DNA of 64,000 nucleotides, taken from positions 1 to 64,000 of the forward strand of contig JALHNI010000018.1 in NCBI GenBank assembly GCA_022843605.1, given 5' to 3'. This document shows positions 36,836 to 45,600 of the stretch, piece after piece. A model generated the notes under the pieces. It saw nothing but the letters and a program-made list of their open reading frames with translations, searched no databases and had not been told where the DNA came from. Source of the DNA: Bryobacter sp. GTDB lineage: Bacteria > Acidobacteriota > Terriglobia > Bryobacterales > Bryobacteraceae. A program made the translations under genes and the position numbers. The first letter of the stretch is position 1, and each line of letters starts with the position of its first letter.

Positions 36836-38413
36836 ATGGAATCGCACTGTATTCGACAGACGGCCCTGCCGGGCGCATCGGCTCTGTTCACTGACCTGCT
36901 CTACCACCCGGAGCGGGTAAGCCAGTTTTATCCGCACGCCGTAAGCGATTTGGGAGCGATGGCTCAATTGGCCAAAACCATGGATTATCCGGCTATTCGC
37001 CGGGCGGCTCTGGTCGACGCCTTGCGGGAGATCAACGGGAATCACCCGTCACTCGATCTACTCGCTCAACCTGGAACTGTCGCCGTACTGACCGGCCAGC
37101 AGGTTGGCCTTTTTTCGGGCCCCGTTTATACGCTGTACAAGGCACTCACCGCAATTCAAGCGGCGCGTCAGCTTACTGCCGCGGGCACTCCCGCGGTGCC
37201 GGTATTCTGGCTCGCCACGGAAGATCATGACTTCGCGGAAGTGAATCAGGCTTGGGCTTTCAACAGCGAGAATCAGCCCGTTTCGCTCAAGGCGGATCAA
37301 GTAACGACGACTGGCCGTCCGGTGGGTCCGCTTCCATTGACTGGTGCGCCGCTGGAGACTCTGCGGCAGGCGCTCGAAGGCCTTCCGTTTGGGGGTGAGG
37401 TATTTGCACGGGTCGAAAAGCACTATCGCGAAGGCAGCTGGGGCGGCACTTTCCTCGAGTTGCTGAAGGATTACCTTGCGCCGCTGGGCCTGCTGTTCGT
37501 TGATCCCTTGCAGGCATCGCTGCGCAAGGTGGGCGCGGACCTGCTCGCCCGAGCCGCCGAGGAGGCGCCAGTTCTTTCGGCGGCATTGATCGAGCGCAAC
37601 CGGGAACTGGCGGAGGCGAACTATCATGCGCAGGTGCATTTCGAGGCGGAGACGTCGTTGTTCTTTGTGCTGGCCGAAAACGGCGAGCGCGTCAACCTGA
37701 AGTATCGGGCGGGCGAATACACGGCCAAAGACCTCAGGTACACGACGGCCGACTTAGTGGCCCGCGCGGAGAGTTTGAGCCCAAATGCGCTGCTGCGCCC
37801 GGTGTGGCAAGACTACCTGTTTCCGACGGTGGGGGTAGTTGGCGGTCCTGCGGAAGTCGCCTATTTTGCCCAAAGCGAGGTGCTTTACCGGCACTTAATG
37901 GGGCATATGCCGGTTTCGATCTCACGCGCGGCGTTTACGCTGATTTCACCAAGGGTGAGCAAGCTGTTGACCCGTTATGAACTGGCGGTGGAAGCCACTT
38001 GGGCCAACGAAGAGACGCTGCAGGAGCGCATCTCGGCGCAGTTGGTGCCGGCCGGCGTGACGACGGCGACCAGCGACGCTCAGGAACAGGTGAAGCGGTC
38101 GCTCGATCAGGTCCGTCTGGCATTAGCAGCTTATGACGAGTCGCTCGTCGCGGCGATCGAGACCAGCGAACGCAAAATGCTCTATCAACTTGGGAAACTG
38201 GAGCGAAAAATTGGGCGCGAAGCTTTGCGCCGCGATGCGCGTGCCACCCAGGAAGCGGCTACGCTGCATCATCAGCTTTACCCGCACAAGCACCTGCAGG
38301 AGCGCTTTTATAGTATGCTTCCGTTTCTGGCCTTGTACGGCGAAGATTTGATTCCGCGCCTGCTCGACCATGTCCGGCTCGACTGTCCTGATCATCAAGT
38401 ACTGGTGTTATGA
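36836..38413 (+). CDS. bshC: BshC, putative cysteine ligase of bacillithiol synthesis
   Basis: A 525-residue protein with the BshC signature VAVLTGQQVGLFSGPVYTLYKALTAI and VPVFWLATEDHDFAEV. These lie in a Rossmann-like core, and a C-terminal coiled-coil region (KMLYQLGKLERKIGREALRR) is typical of the family. BshC adds cysteine to glucosaminyl malate in the last step of bacillithiol synthesis. The length is normal. bshA and bshB are not in the window. The stop overlaps the start of the aldolase gene (ATGA), an arrangement not explained by the thiol pathway. Confidence 0.93.
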   Translation: MESHCIRQTALPGASALFTDLLYHPERVSQFYPHAVSDLGAMAQLAKTMDYPAIRRAALVDALREINGNHPSLDLLAQPGTVAVLTGQQVGLFSGPVYTLYKALTAIQAARQLTAAGTPAVPVFWLATEDHDFAEVNQAWAFNSENQPVSLKADQVTTTGRPVGPLPLTGAPLETLRQALEGLPFGGEVFARVEKHYREGSWGGTFLELLKDYLAPLGLLFVDPLQASLRKVGADLLARAAEEAPVLSAALIERNRELAEANYHAQVHFEAETSLFFVLAENGERVNLKYRAGEYTAKDLRYTTADLVARAESLSPNALLRPVWQDYLFPTVGVVGGPAEVAYFAQSEVLYRHLMGHMPVSISRAAFTLISPRVSKLLTRYELAVEATWANEETLQERISAQLVPAGVTTATSDAQEQVKRSLDQVRLALAAYDESLVAAIETSERKMLYQLGKLERKIGREALRRDARATQEAATLHHQLYPHKHLQERFYSMLPFLALYGEDLIPRLLDHVRLDCPDHQVLVL

Positions 38414-39177
38414 AAAAAAATCCACTTCTGGCCGCCCTGAAACGCGGCGAAATTCAATATGGTTGCGGCTTCGGCACGATCCGCAGCACCGAGTTCCCTC
38501 GCATCCTTGGAGCGACCGGCTTTACCTGGACTTTCGTTGATGGCGAACATAGCGCCTTCAACATGGAGACCATGGCCGACCTTTGCGCGGCCTGCACCAA
38601 CGCCGGCGTGACGCCGATCTGGCGCGTGGGTGAGTTGCAATACACGCTGGTAGCGCGGGCGCTCGATTCCGGCGCCGGCGGGATCCTGTTTCCGCGGGTC
38701 GACGATCCGGAAGTTTTGCGCCGGGCCGTTTCCTGGGCCAAGTTCCCGCCGGTCGGCATTCGCGGCTACGGACTGACACCGTGCAGTTACGACTACACTG
38801 TGCAGAAAATGCCGGATGTGATTGAGCACTTCAATCGCGAACAGATGGTGGTTTTCCAGATCGAGACACAGGAGGGAGTCGACCGCCGCGACGAGTTGAT
38901 CTCGGTTCCGGGCATCGATGCCGTGATGGTGGGTCCGGCTGATCTCTCGATTTCACTGGGAGTGCCGGGCGACTTCCTGCATCCGAAGATGGTGGACGCC
39001 ATGGAGAAGATTCGCGACTCCTGCCTGAAGCACGGCGTAATTCCGGGTACCCAGACGCGCAACATTGAGTTGGCACGATTCTGGAAGGAACGCGGCATGC
39101 TGCTGCTGGGCTGCAGCAACGACACGTCGATGCTGTTTGACCGCGCCACCGAGATCATCACCAAGCTGAAGGCCTAA
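38410..39177 (+). CDS. HpcH/HpaI-type class II aldolase
   Basis: A 255-residue TIM-barrel protein of the HpcH/HpaI (2-keto-3-deoxy acid aldolase/citrate lyase beta) family. Family motifs are FVDGEHSAF (catalytic His region), GGILFPRVDDPE, the metal ligand Glu in VFQIETQEGV, and VMVGPADLSISLG with the metal-binding Asp. It would split or form 2-oxo-3-deoxy sugar acids with a divalent metal in the cytoplasm. It overlaps bshC by four bases and is therefore translationally coupled to it. The actual substrate cannot be told. Confidence 0.88.
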   Translation: MKKNPLLAALKRGEIQYGCGFGTIRSTEFPRILGATGFTWTFVDGEHSAFNMETMADLCAACTNAGVTPIWRVGELQYTLVARALDSGAGGILFPRVDDPEVLRRAVSWAKFPPVGIRGYGLTPCSYDYTVQKMPDVIEHFNREQMVVFQIETQEGVDRRDELISVPGIDAVMVGPADLSISLGVPGDFLHPKMVDAMEKIRDSCLKHGVIPGTQTRNIELARFWKERGMLLLGCSNDTSMLFDRATEIITKLKA

Positions 39178-39219
39178 CTCCGGGACAGTTGGAGGTCCGC
39201 GTGCTCTGGACCTCTCACT

Positions 39220-39390
39220 ATGTCATTCGGAATTTACCTGGCTGGGTTTGTCATTCTGATCGGCGGCCTGATTTACGGGGCCGTGCTACTGGCGATGCCG
39301 GCGCAGTGGATTGCCGTTGTCGCAATCGTGCTCATCGGGCTGGCGATCGTGAAAGGCGTGGCTGCGACGCGGGGCAAGGATCCGTCCTAA
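39220..39390 (+). CDS. Small two-helix membrane protein
   Basis: A 56-residue reading frame starting with MSFGIYLAGFVILIGG and ending GVAATRGKDPS. Two hydrophobic helices (about 4-24 and 28-45) are joined by MPAQW, followed by a short charged tail. I recall similar small proteins in other Acidobacteria. No Shine-Dalgarno lies at a normal distance; a GGAGG is 25 bases upstream. It ends two bases before the convergent gene at 39393. Function unknown. Confidence 0.65.
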   Translation: MSFGIYLAGFVILIGGLIYGAVLLAMPAQWIAVVAIVLIGLAIVKGVAATRGKDPS

Positions 39391-39392
39391 GG

Positions 39393-40250
39393 TCAGCGTC
39401 CCCAGCCGCGCTCCAACACCACTTCGCCGTTGCGGCTCACTCGAACCTTACGTTCCCAGCGTTTCCCGGCGGCGTTGAAACGCAACTCCAGGTCTTCCTG
39501 TACCGGCCCGTTGGCCGCCTGGATGATGATCTTGTACCGGCCACCCGCTTCACGTGAGGGCTGCAGCAGTGTCTCCACAAGACGGGTGGAGCGGGGGCCG
39601 AGATCGCCCAGATCCACCACTCCGGAGTCCCGGATGCCTTCGGCGAAGCGATACTTCACCTCGCGCAACTGATAGCTGCCATTGACGCGGGCCTGCAGCG
39701 GAACGCCGTTCTCTGAGGTGCCGCCACCGAGGTCGAGGTAGGCGAACCCATCGCCGCCAGTGACTTCGGCGACACGCTGGACGGCAAGATCTTTCATCTG
39801 GGCGCTCTGATCGAGCAGCTTGCGCTGCAATTCACTGTTTAAGGTTTGGGCACGAACTGCATCTTCGCGCTGCCGGGTAGCCTCGGCACGGACCCGTGCC
39901 AGTTCAGTCTCCTGCTCGCCCAGCTTTTTCACTGCGACGCTCAACTCGTTCTGAATGCCAGAGGCTTCGCGATTGGCGCGTAGCCCCTGAATGCTGGCGA
40001 CGAGAGCACCGGCAACGCCTAACGTACCGAAAATCAAAGAGATGGCTTTGCCGCGCTGCTTCACCCAGGCACGATCGGGATGCAGGCTGACAAAGATCCC
40101 TAGAATCGTCATGCCGGCCAACGCCACCACAGAGAGGAACAGCAGTGCGTTTACCGACATACGGCCCAGCGTGAAAGCAAAAGAGGTGAAGGACAGCAGC
40201 CCCAACACCACCCCCAGCACGACATGATACGGTGCGTGCTTCGAATTCAT
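39393..40250 (-). CDS. Membrane protein with coiled coil and C-terminal beta domain
   Basis: A 285-residue protein of unknown family. Three apolar helices occupy about residues 8-28, 33-54 and 69-87. Residues about 92-150 are a charged heptad-like coiled coil (QNELSVAVKKLGEQETELARVRAEATRQ and on). The last 130 residues look like a beta domain (GFAYLDLGGG, VNGSYQLREVKYRF) ending in a repeated charged strand. The coiled coil probably oligomerises the protein. A TGCTACGCT extended -10 box ends six bases before the ATG, with no Shine-Dalgarno. Confidence 0.75.
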   Translation of the reverse strand: MNSKHAPYHVVLGVVLGLLSFTSFAFTLGRMSVNALLFLSVVALAGMTILGIFVSLHPDRAWVKQRGKAISLIFGTLGVAGALVASIQGLRANREASGIQNELSVAVKKLGEQETELARVRAEATRQREDAVRAQTLNSELQRKLLDQSAQMKDLAVQRVAEVTGGDGFAYLDLGGGTSENGVPLQARVNGSYQLREVKYRFAEGIRDSGVVDLGDLGPRSTRLVETLLQPSREAGGRYKIIIQAANGPVQEDLELRFNAAGKRWERKVRVSRNGEVVLERGWGR

Positions 40251-40256
40251 TTCAGC

Positions 40257-40265
40257 AGCGTAGCA
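40257..40265 (-). promoter_or_regulatory. Extended -10 box (TGC-TACGCT), leaderless geometry
   Basis: On the minus strand TGC precedes TACGCT, which ends six bases before the ATG at 40250. No GGAG-like site lies between. Confidence 0.45.
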
Positions 40266-40295
40266 TACGGGGCGCGGAAAGGGGTGCGTTTCGCG

Positions 40296-42311
40296 CTAGG
40301 GCAAGCCGTCACTGATAACGCCGTCTAGAGACTGAAGAAAAGCCACGAGTTGCGCCTTTTCCTCGACGTTCAAGTTAAGTTTCAGGCGGCGGTTGTAGTG
40401 GTCAATCACGTCGCTCAAGGTGGCGATGGAGCCATCGTGCATGTAGGGCGGCGCTTTCGCGGCATCGCGAATCGACGGCGTCTTCATCGCTTTACCGCCG
40501 ATGCCGGTGTCGTGCAGTTTCTCGTCAGAGAGATTGGGACCGACGTGGCAGGTAGAGCATCCGGCCTTGCCTCGAAACAGCTTGAGGCCGGCGCGTTGAG
40601 GGGCGTCGAGAGCATCGGATTCGCCGAGCACGTACCGGTCGTATCGAGAGTCACCGGAGAGGATGGTGCGGACATAGCTGGCCAGCGCGTACTGGAGGTC
40701 ACGAGGAGTCAGGCCCACTCGCCCGGCGGCCTCGGCGACCGGGAGGGCCATCTCCTTCGGATTCTCGATGGGTTGAATGACCTGACTTTCCAGGTCCTTG
40801 GCGCGGCCGTCCCAGAAAAAGCTGTAGCCGTAAGCGCGATTGGCAATGCGTGGCGTACGTCGATCGCCAACCTGTCCGCCAATGCCCAGCGCCAAAGGAC
40901 GAGAATCCGCAAAGGCGTAGTCCGGCTGATGGCAGGTGGAACACGCGACGGTGCCGTCACGGGAAAGGCGTTTATCGAAGAAGAGACGTTTGCCGAGCTC
41001 GATCTTTTCCGGCGTGAGCGGATTGTGGGGGGGAACCGGCAGGTAGGCATCGAGACCAGCGGGGACGGCTACCTTCGCCGCGGGCAGTTTCAGCTTCCAG
41101 ACTTCGTTGCGCTGCTCTCCGGCGGTCCAGGCCTTGGCCGGATCGCCCAGTTGCTTCGTCCGTTGGGGACGGAGCAGGGTGAACGTGCCGCTTGCCAGAT
41201 CGAGACGAAAGGTACCTTCGGCGCCCTGGCTATTGGCACCCGACACGAGCAAAGCCTCAGGCCCATCCCAGCCGACAGCCTCCATCAGGGCGATGGACCA
41301 TGGCAATTCGCGTTCGTCAGATTCGCGCACCCGGTTCAGAACGATGGCGCGACTCTCCTGGCCATAATTCTCGGTCCCGCGCCTCGAGAGGTAGGCGAGC
41401 GTCTGGCCATCCGGGCTCCAGGCCGGCGCGGAGTTCAGACCCGGGAACTTGGTCCTGATCGGGCCGGTGGGCAGCATGATGTCGGTTTTTCCAGCGCGCA
41501 GTCCGTAATAAAGCTCACCGGCGCGAGTGATGGCCATGGGCAGCAAACGGCCGAGTCCTTTGGCGACGAGTTGGGGAGCGCCCCCACGTTGTCCGTTCGC
41601 CACACGGACCGACCAGAGATTGGCCTCGGGTTCCTCCACATAGTAGACGCGCTGGCCGTCGGCCGACCAGAGAGGGAAAAGATGGCTCGCGGCGGTATCA
41701 AGTAGTGGCAGTTCCTGTCCTCCATCGGCCGCCAGCAGATAGACGGCTCGCGCAGGCTTCCCTTCCTCGCGAAACCGGTCATAAACGATCCAGCGTCCGT
41801 CTGGCGAGAAGTCCATTTTCTTGGGATAGATCCAGGGCAGAGAGCGCAGAATTCTGGGCCGTCCACCGGCGACAGGAATTAGGGCAATCTGGCTCGTGTT
41901 GTCGCGCCGGAAGAGGAGAGTCAGAATCTGTGTGCCATCGGGGGACCAGGCGCAGGGCTGGAGAAAGCCGGTTTCTTCGTTGCGATAGAGCACCTTGGGC
42001 GTCTCACCCTCAATCGAGACCGTGCGCAGTTCGTAGAAGCCTTGGTCGTTAAACCAGGCGTAGGCCAGTTGCTTGGAGTCCGGAGCGAAGACGGAGAAGT
42101 AGGCAAACTCTTTCGAGCCCTGGGCCCGATGGGTCAGGCGGCGGGTCTCGGTGGAGTTGCGGACCGTCAGTTCGGCGGTATCGACGTAAGAGAGCCACTG
42201 GCCGTCGGGCGACGGCGCACCCAACAGATTGACGTTCGCACCAGACCAGACACGCTGCGGCGCTTCTTCGGCTTGGAGGACGAGCGCGAGCAGCGGGAGC
42301 AAAAAACGCAC
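40296..42311 (-). CDS. TolB-like propeller fused to MauG/CcpA-type di-heme peroxidase
   Basis: A 671-residue exported fusion. After a short signal peptide (start GTG 42311), residues about 20-400 are a TolB/WD40-like propeller with repeated SPDGQWL, APDSKQLAYAWF and SPDGRWIVYDRF strands. Residues about 420-670 are a bacterial cytochrome c peroxidase/MauG-family domain with heme motifs CSTCH at 457-461 and 585-589, plus the family segments LGKRLFFDKRLSRDG and MKTPSIRDAAKAPPYMHDGS. The peroxidase half normally reduces hydrogen peroxide or oxidises a protein partner; the propeller may bind that partner. I do not recall this fusion as a standard architecture. Confidence 0.85.
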   Translation of the reverse strand: MRFLLPLLALVLQAEEAPQRVWSGANVNLLGAPSPDGQWLSYVDTAELTVRNSTETRRLTHRAQGSKEFAYFSVFAPDSKQLAYAWFNDQGFYELRTVSIEGETPKVLYRNEETGFLQPCAWSPDGTQILTLLFRRDNTSQIALIPVAGGRPRILRSLPWIYPKKMDFSPDGRWIVYDRFREEGKPARAVYLLAADGGQELPLLDTAASHLFPLWSADGQRVYYVEEPEANLWSVRVANGQRGGAPQLVAKGLGRLLPMAITRAGELYYGLRAGKTDIMLPTGPIRTKFPGLNSAPAWSPDGQTLAYLSRRGTENYGQESRAIVLNRVRESDERELPWSIALMEAVGWDGPEALLVSGANSQGAEGTFRLDLASGTFTLLRPQRTKQLGDPAKAWTAGEQRNEVWKLKLPAAKVAVPAGLDAYLPVPPHNPLTPEKIELGKRLFFDKRLSRDGTVACSTCHQPDYAFADSRPLALGIGGQVGDRRTPRIANRAYGYSFFWDGRAKDLESQVIQPIENPKEMALPVAEAAGRVGLTPRDLQYALASYVRTILSGDSRYDRYVLGESDALDAPQRAGLKLFRGKAGCSTCHVGPNLSDEKLHDTGIGGKAMKTPSIRDAAKAPPYMHDGSIATLSDVIDHYNRRLKLNLNVEEKAQLVAFLQSLDGVISDGLP

Positions 42312-42317
42312 CTTCAG

Positions 42318-42326
42318 AGTCTATCA
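42318..42326 (-). promoter_or_regulatory. Extended -10 box (TGA-TAGACT), leaderless geometry
   Basis: On the minus strand TGA precedes TAGACT, which ends six bases before the GTG at 42311. Confidence 0.45.
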
Positions 42327-42363
42327 ACTGGCCGCTTTCAGAGAATTCGTGCGCTAAGAAGGC

Positions 42364-42996
42364 GTGACCAACCAATGCTTCCTCGCCGACAACGACTCCA
42401 TGCTGGACCACGTTTTTCGCCTGCGCTATGCCTGTTACCAACGCTGCGGGGCCATCGCGATCCGGGAGGATGAACGCTTTCGCGACCGCTACGACGAGTT
42501 GCCGAATCACTTCAGCTTTCTGATGCGCACAGAGAATCCGGAGCAGGCGGCAACCGTGCGAATCAGCGTGGTGAGACCGGACCTGGCGTGGCTGGAATGT
42601 CCGTCGCGCAGTGTCTTCGGGGATCATCCGGCCTTTTCCGAATTGGCCAGGGGGACTTTCGTGGAAGCCAGTAGGCTGTGCTTTGGGCAACGCGCGAGCC
42701 GGGATTGCTTCCATGGGTTGGTGGCCCACTTGGCGGCGATGGCCGACTATTACGGTGCCCATTGGGTGGTCGCCTGTCCACGGGAGGAGCATGTCGGCAT
42801 CTATCAGCGCATGTTTGGATTTCGCACCTTGGCCGAGCCGCGGCCGTATTTCGGGGTGAATTTCAAAACCGGTCTTCTCGCCATTCCCTTGGCGGAACTG
42901 CGTGAGCGCGCCCAGCATTTTCGGAGCATGCGTGAGGCTTGGCAAGAGGCGTTGAACTACGTGTCCAGTATTGACGGCAATGCGCTAAAGTACTAA
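42364..42996 (+). CDS. FeeM/LuxI-fold N-acyltransferase
   Basis: A 210-residue protein resembling N-acyl amino acid synthases (FeeM) and acyl-homoserine-lactone synthases of the GNAT superfamily. MLDHVFRLRYACYQ matches the N-terminal helix, ELPNHFSFLM and ATVRISVVRPD the core strands, FVEASRLCF the central E-x-SRL element, and RMFGFRTLAEPRPYFGV the C-terminal part. Such enzymes take an acyl chain from acyl-ACP and attach it to an amine. The start is GTG at 42364. A glycosyltransferase gene begins five bases after the stop, so the product may be a glycosylated acyl amine. The substrate is unknown. Confidence 0.7.
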   Translation: MTNQCFLADNDSMLDHVFRLRYACYQRCGAIAIREDERFRDRYDELPNHFSFLMRTENPEQAATVRISVVRPDLAWLECPSRSVFGDHPAFSELARGTFVEASRLCFGQRASRDCFHGLVAHLAAMADYYGAHWVVACPREEHVGIYQRMFGFRTLAEPRPYFGVNFKTGLLAIPLAELRERAQHFRSMREAWQEALNYVSSIDGNALKY

Positions 42997-43001
42997 GCCA
43001 G

Positions 43002-44000
43002 ATGGCTTGCCGGATTCTCTTCTTCTCTCGCGGGCGTGGGCGCGGACACGCGATACCGGATATCGCCATCGTGCGCGAGTTACAGGCGCTGCGTCCCGAC
43101 GTAGAGGTTCAATTCGTCTCCTACGGAACGGGTGCCCAAACATTTGCCGCGCATGGCATTCCAGTGATCGACCTTCAGATGCCGGACGTGAATAGTGTAG
43201 CGGCCACGACGGTGCTCGCCGGGCGGGCCATCGCGGCGACGGGACCCGACCTGGTGGTGGCCCACGAGGAGTTTTCCGCGATGCCCGTGGCGAAGATCTT
43301 CGCCTTACCCACGGTCATGATCACGGACTTCTTTTCGCAGCCGGGAATGCTCTCTATGGAGTCACTGTGCTTCGCTGAACAGGTGCTGTTACTCGGTGAA
43401 CGCGGCCGGTTTTCCGAGCCACCTTCGGTGAAGGGAAAGGTGAAGTATCTAGGCCCCGTACTGCGCGACTTCACCTATCGCCGCCAGGATCGCAGCAAGG
43501 CGCGAGCGGAGCTTGGCCTAGCGGAGAAGGCGACGGTGATCACGGTTTGTCCAGGCAGTTGGACCGAGGCAATGGCTCCGGCGTACGACCTGGTGATGGC
43601 AGCCTTCGACCGGCTGAAGTCGCCGGACAAGCAAATTGTGTGGATGGCCGGGGCAGATGAGAACTTACTCCGGAGGCGCGCTCATCGTCGGCCTGATGTG
43701 ACCATACTGGCCGCAGACTGGCAGATCGACCGCAGGATGGTGGCGAGCGACTTAGTGGTGACGAAAGCTAACCGGATGACGGTAATTGAATTGGCGTCGC
43801 TTGGCATCCGCACGCTATCACTCAGTTACGGCTTGAACCAGGTGGATGAGGAATGTATTTCGTCGCTACCAACGAACGAAACTATTCCGATCAGTAAGTT
43901 AACTCCGCGCCGGTTGGAAAAAGCCTTGGCAAGACCCGAACCGGCACCGGTGAAGTTCCGGAGCCGCTCCTGCGCTCGGAAACTGGCGGAGTTACTCTAA
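43002..44000 (+). CDS. GT-B fold glycosyltransferase (MurG/MGT-like)
   Basis: A 332-residue protein with a GT-B layout. The N-terminal domain opens RILFFSRGRGRGHAIPDIAIVRELQ, a glycine-rich loop like that of MurG and UDP-glycosyltransferases; a C-terminal half with ITVCPGSWTEA and VASDLVVTKANRMTVIELASLGI is the sugar-nucleotide-binding region. It follows the FeeM-like gene by five bases. It is probably cytoplasmic or membrane-associated and glycosylates an acyl acceptor. It ends with a four-base convergent overlap with the tyrosinase gene. Confidence 0.75.
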   Translation: MACRILFFSRGRGRGHAIPDIAIVRELQALRPDVEVQFVSYGTGAQTFAAHGIPVIDLQMPDVNSVAATTVLAGRAIAATGPDLVVAHEEFSAMPVAKIFALPTVMITDFFSQPGMLSMESLCFAEQVLLLGERGRFSEPPSVKGKVKYLGPVLRDFTYRRQDRSKARAELGLAEKATVITVCPGSWTEAMAPAYDLVMAAFDRLKSPDKQIVWMAGADENLLRRRAHRRPDVTILAADWQIDRRMVASDLVVTKANRMTVIELASLGIRTLSLSYGLNQVDEECISSLPTNETIPISKLTPRRLEKALARPEPAPVKFRSRSCARKLAELL

Positions 44001-45151
44001 ACGAGCACATCCACGATGAGTTGGGCGTCGGGATGAAGCTGCAGGGGACGCCGATCGGCGTCAAGGCGGGTCGCCACAAGGGTGAGCCGTTGAGTGGCGA
44101 GCGCCCGCGTTTTGGTTGCGCTCATCTCATAGCGGGTCATGATGACGGATGCCTCCACCGTGCCTTGCTGATGGTGCGAAGCGTGGACCGGTGACGCGAA
44201 GAAAGGAATCGAAAGGACGATGCCCGCGGATGAAACCAGGTTGACCTCAAGCACATCGGGATCGACAACTACGCCGCGAAGGGTGAAGCGCAGAGCGCGA
44301 AACGGCCAAAGGTTGAAGTCCGGTAGCGCCGCGATTCTGATTTCGCCACGCGGTTCATGATCGAAGTCAGTGCGGATCTCTGCGGTAATACTGCGGTCGA
44401 CGTACTCATAGAGTTCAGGGCTAGCAGCCTCGACGTCGCGGACGGTGAGTTGCGTGCCGGAGGATCGCATCAGCCCCGGCAAGACGGTGGAAAGAAGCGG
44501 TGGAGGCGGAGTAAAGGCGCTGTTGAACGCCTGCGCCTCGCGCCACAGGCGATCCACGTTGCTGTGCACTGACCAGAACAGAGGGTCCGCCACGGACGTT
44601 GGCACAGAGACCATGTATCGTCCGCCGCGATGATGCACCTGATTGTGAATCTTCTCCAGCTTGCCCGGCCGCTGGCCGGCGCCGCCACCGAATTCCTCGA
44701 AAGAGCGCAACTGGCTGAGCATAGTTCGCCAGGCGGCAGCGTTAGGAATTGGCTGACAACCTTCGCCGCAACTGCCCGGGTTGTGCGGGTAGCGATCCAT
44801 CCACAGAGGGTTCGCATTGACACCGCGACAAGAACCATCGGTTGTCCCGCGGGCTGAGAACGCAGGGGGCAACGTTTGCGAGCGCAGATCCCACCCGAGG
44901 AAGTCCCAGTAGGGGACGCCTATCTGGCAGCCCAGCCGCTCCAGTTCCGTCTCGAAGTGATTCAGGAAACCGCGATGCCAGGGCAGAAAGAGCTGTCCGC
45001 CGTGGATCCCTTTCAGGTGCATGGCGGCATGAAAATCCGCAAAACGGACTTTGTAAGTATCGGGTTCGCAACGGAGCTTCGCAAGTGCATCACGGTAGGA
45101 TCGAAGCTGATCCGGAGTGAGACTGAGAACGTTGATCCGCTTGCGCCGCAT
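43997..45151 (-). CDS. Tyrosinase-family type 3 copper enzyme
   Basis: A 384-residue copper protein. CuA ligands lie in FHAAMHLKGIHGGQLFLPWHRGF: His50 and His59, nine residues apart as in the family, with His41 or His45 as the third. CuB is in KIHNQVHH and ADPLFWSVHSNVDRLW. The C-terminal 130 residues are a beta-sandwich that may cap the site, as in some plant and fungal enzymes. No signal peptide is visible, so the location is uncertain. It oxidises phenols to catechols or quinones. It is the last gene of an ECF sigma-kinase-small protein-tyrosinase operon, 15 bases after a small protein that may act as its caddie. Confidence 0.88.
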   Translation of the reverse strand: MRRKRINVLSLTPDQLRSYRDALAKLRCEPDTYKVRFADFHAAMHLKGIHGGQLFLPWHRGFLNHFETELERLGCQIGVPYWDFLGWDLRSQTLPPAFSARGTTDGSCRGVNANPLWMDRYPHNPGSCGEGCQPIPNAAAWRTMLSQLRSFEEFGGGAGQRPGKLEKIHNQVHHRGGRYMVSVPTSVADPLFWSVHSNVDRLWREAQAFNSAFTPPPPLLSTVLPGLMRSSGTQLTVRDVEAASPELYEYVDRSITAEIRTDFDHEPRGEIRIAALPDFNLWPFRALRFTLRGVVVDPDVLEVNLVSSAGIVLSIPFFASPVHASHHQQGTVEASVIMTRYEMSATKTRALATQRLTLVATRLDADRRPLQLHPDAQLIVDVLV

Positions 45152-45166
45152 GTCGAGGTGGCCGGC

Positions 45167-45586
45167 CTAGGGTTGGTCAAAAGCGGCAATGGCAGCCGCA
45201 TCCAGCACTCGGGCGGCCTCGAGAAAGACGATTTGGCTGGCGATACCTGGATGCTGTCCTGTTCCGGAGTAATCCTCGTCGATCCGCGTGAGCATCTCCA
45301 GATACTGGAACATCGTCTCGTGGGCTTTTAACATCTCCTGCAGCATGATCCGGAAGTTGGTGTAAGCCCCATCCGGAAATCCTGCATTCGTAAAATAATC
45401 GGTTACGGGCGTCTGATACTTCGCATCAAAACGTACCTGATTGATCGAGCCATCGGGGTCGACGACAGCCGCAAGATTCGCCGCCGCTTCCGCTCGACTT
45501 TGGCCGAGCAAGGTGAAGCGCAGGTCAGTCGGCTTTGAGAGCATAGACAGGACCGCGATCCCTTCGTAAAGGTTGTAGAGAGCCAC
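45167..45586 (-). CDS. Unknown 139-residue protein paired with tyrosinase
   Basis: A 139-residue protein starting at GTG 45586, 14 bases after the kinase gene and 15 bases before the tyrosinase gene. It is predicted to be mostly helical (MALYNLYEGIAVLSMLS, FRIMLQEMLKAHETMFQYLEML, VFLEAARVLDAAAIAAF) with no signal peptide, cysteine or known motif. The location suggests a tyrosinase chaperone or partner analogous in role, not in sequence, to the MelC1 caddie of Streptomyces. I do not recognise the family. Confidence 0.65.
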   Translation of the reverse strand: MALYNLYEGIAVLSMLSKPTDLRFTLLGQSRAEAAANLAAVVDPDGSINQVRFDAKYQTPVTDYFTNAGFPDGAYTNFRIMLQEMLKAHETMFQYLEMLTRIDEDYSGTGQHPGIASQIVFLEAARVLDAAAIAAFDQP

Positions 45587-45600
45587 AGTATTTCTTCTTT

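Noticed and set aside
40296..42311. The MauG-type peroxidase as the maker of the QhpC quinone
   Set aside because: MauG acts in TTQ formation in methylamine dehydrogenase; CTQ uses QhpD and QhpG. The gene is over 10 kb away on another transcription unit.
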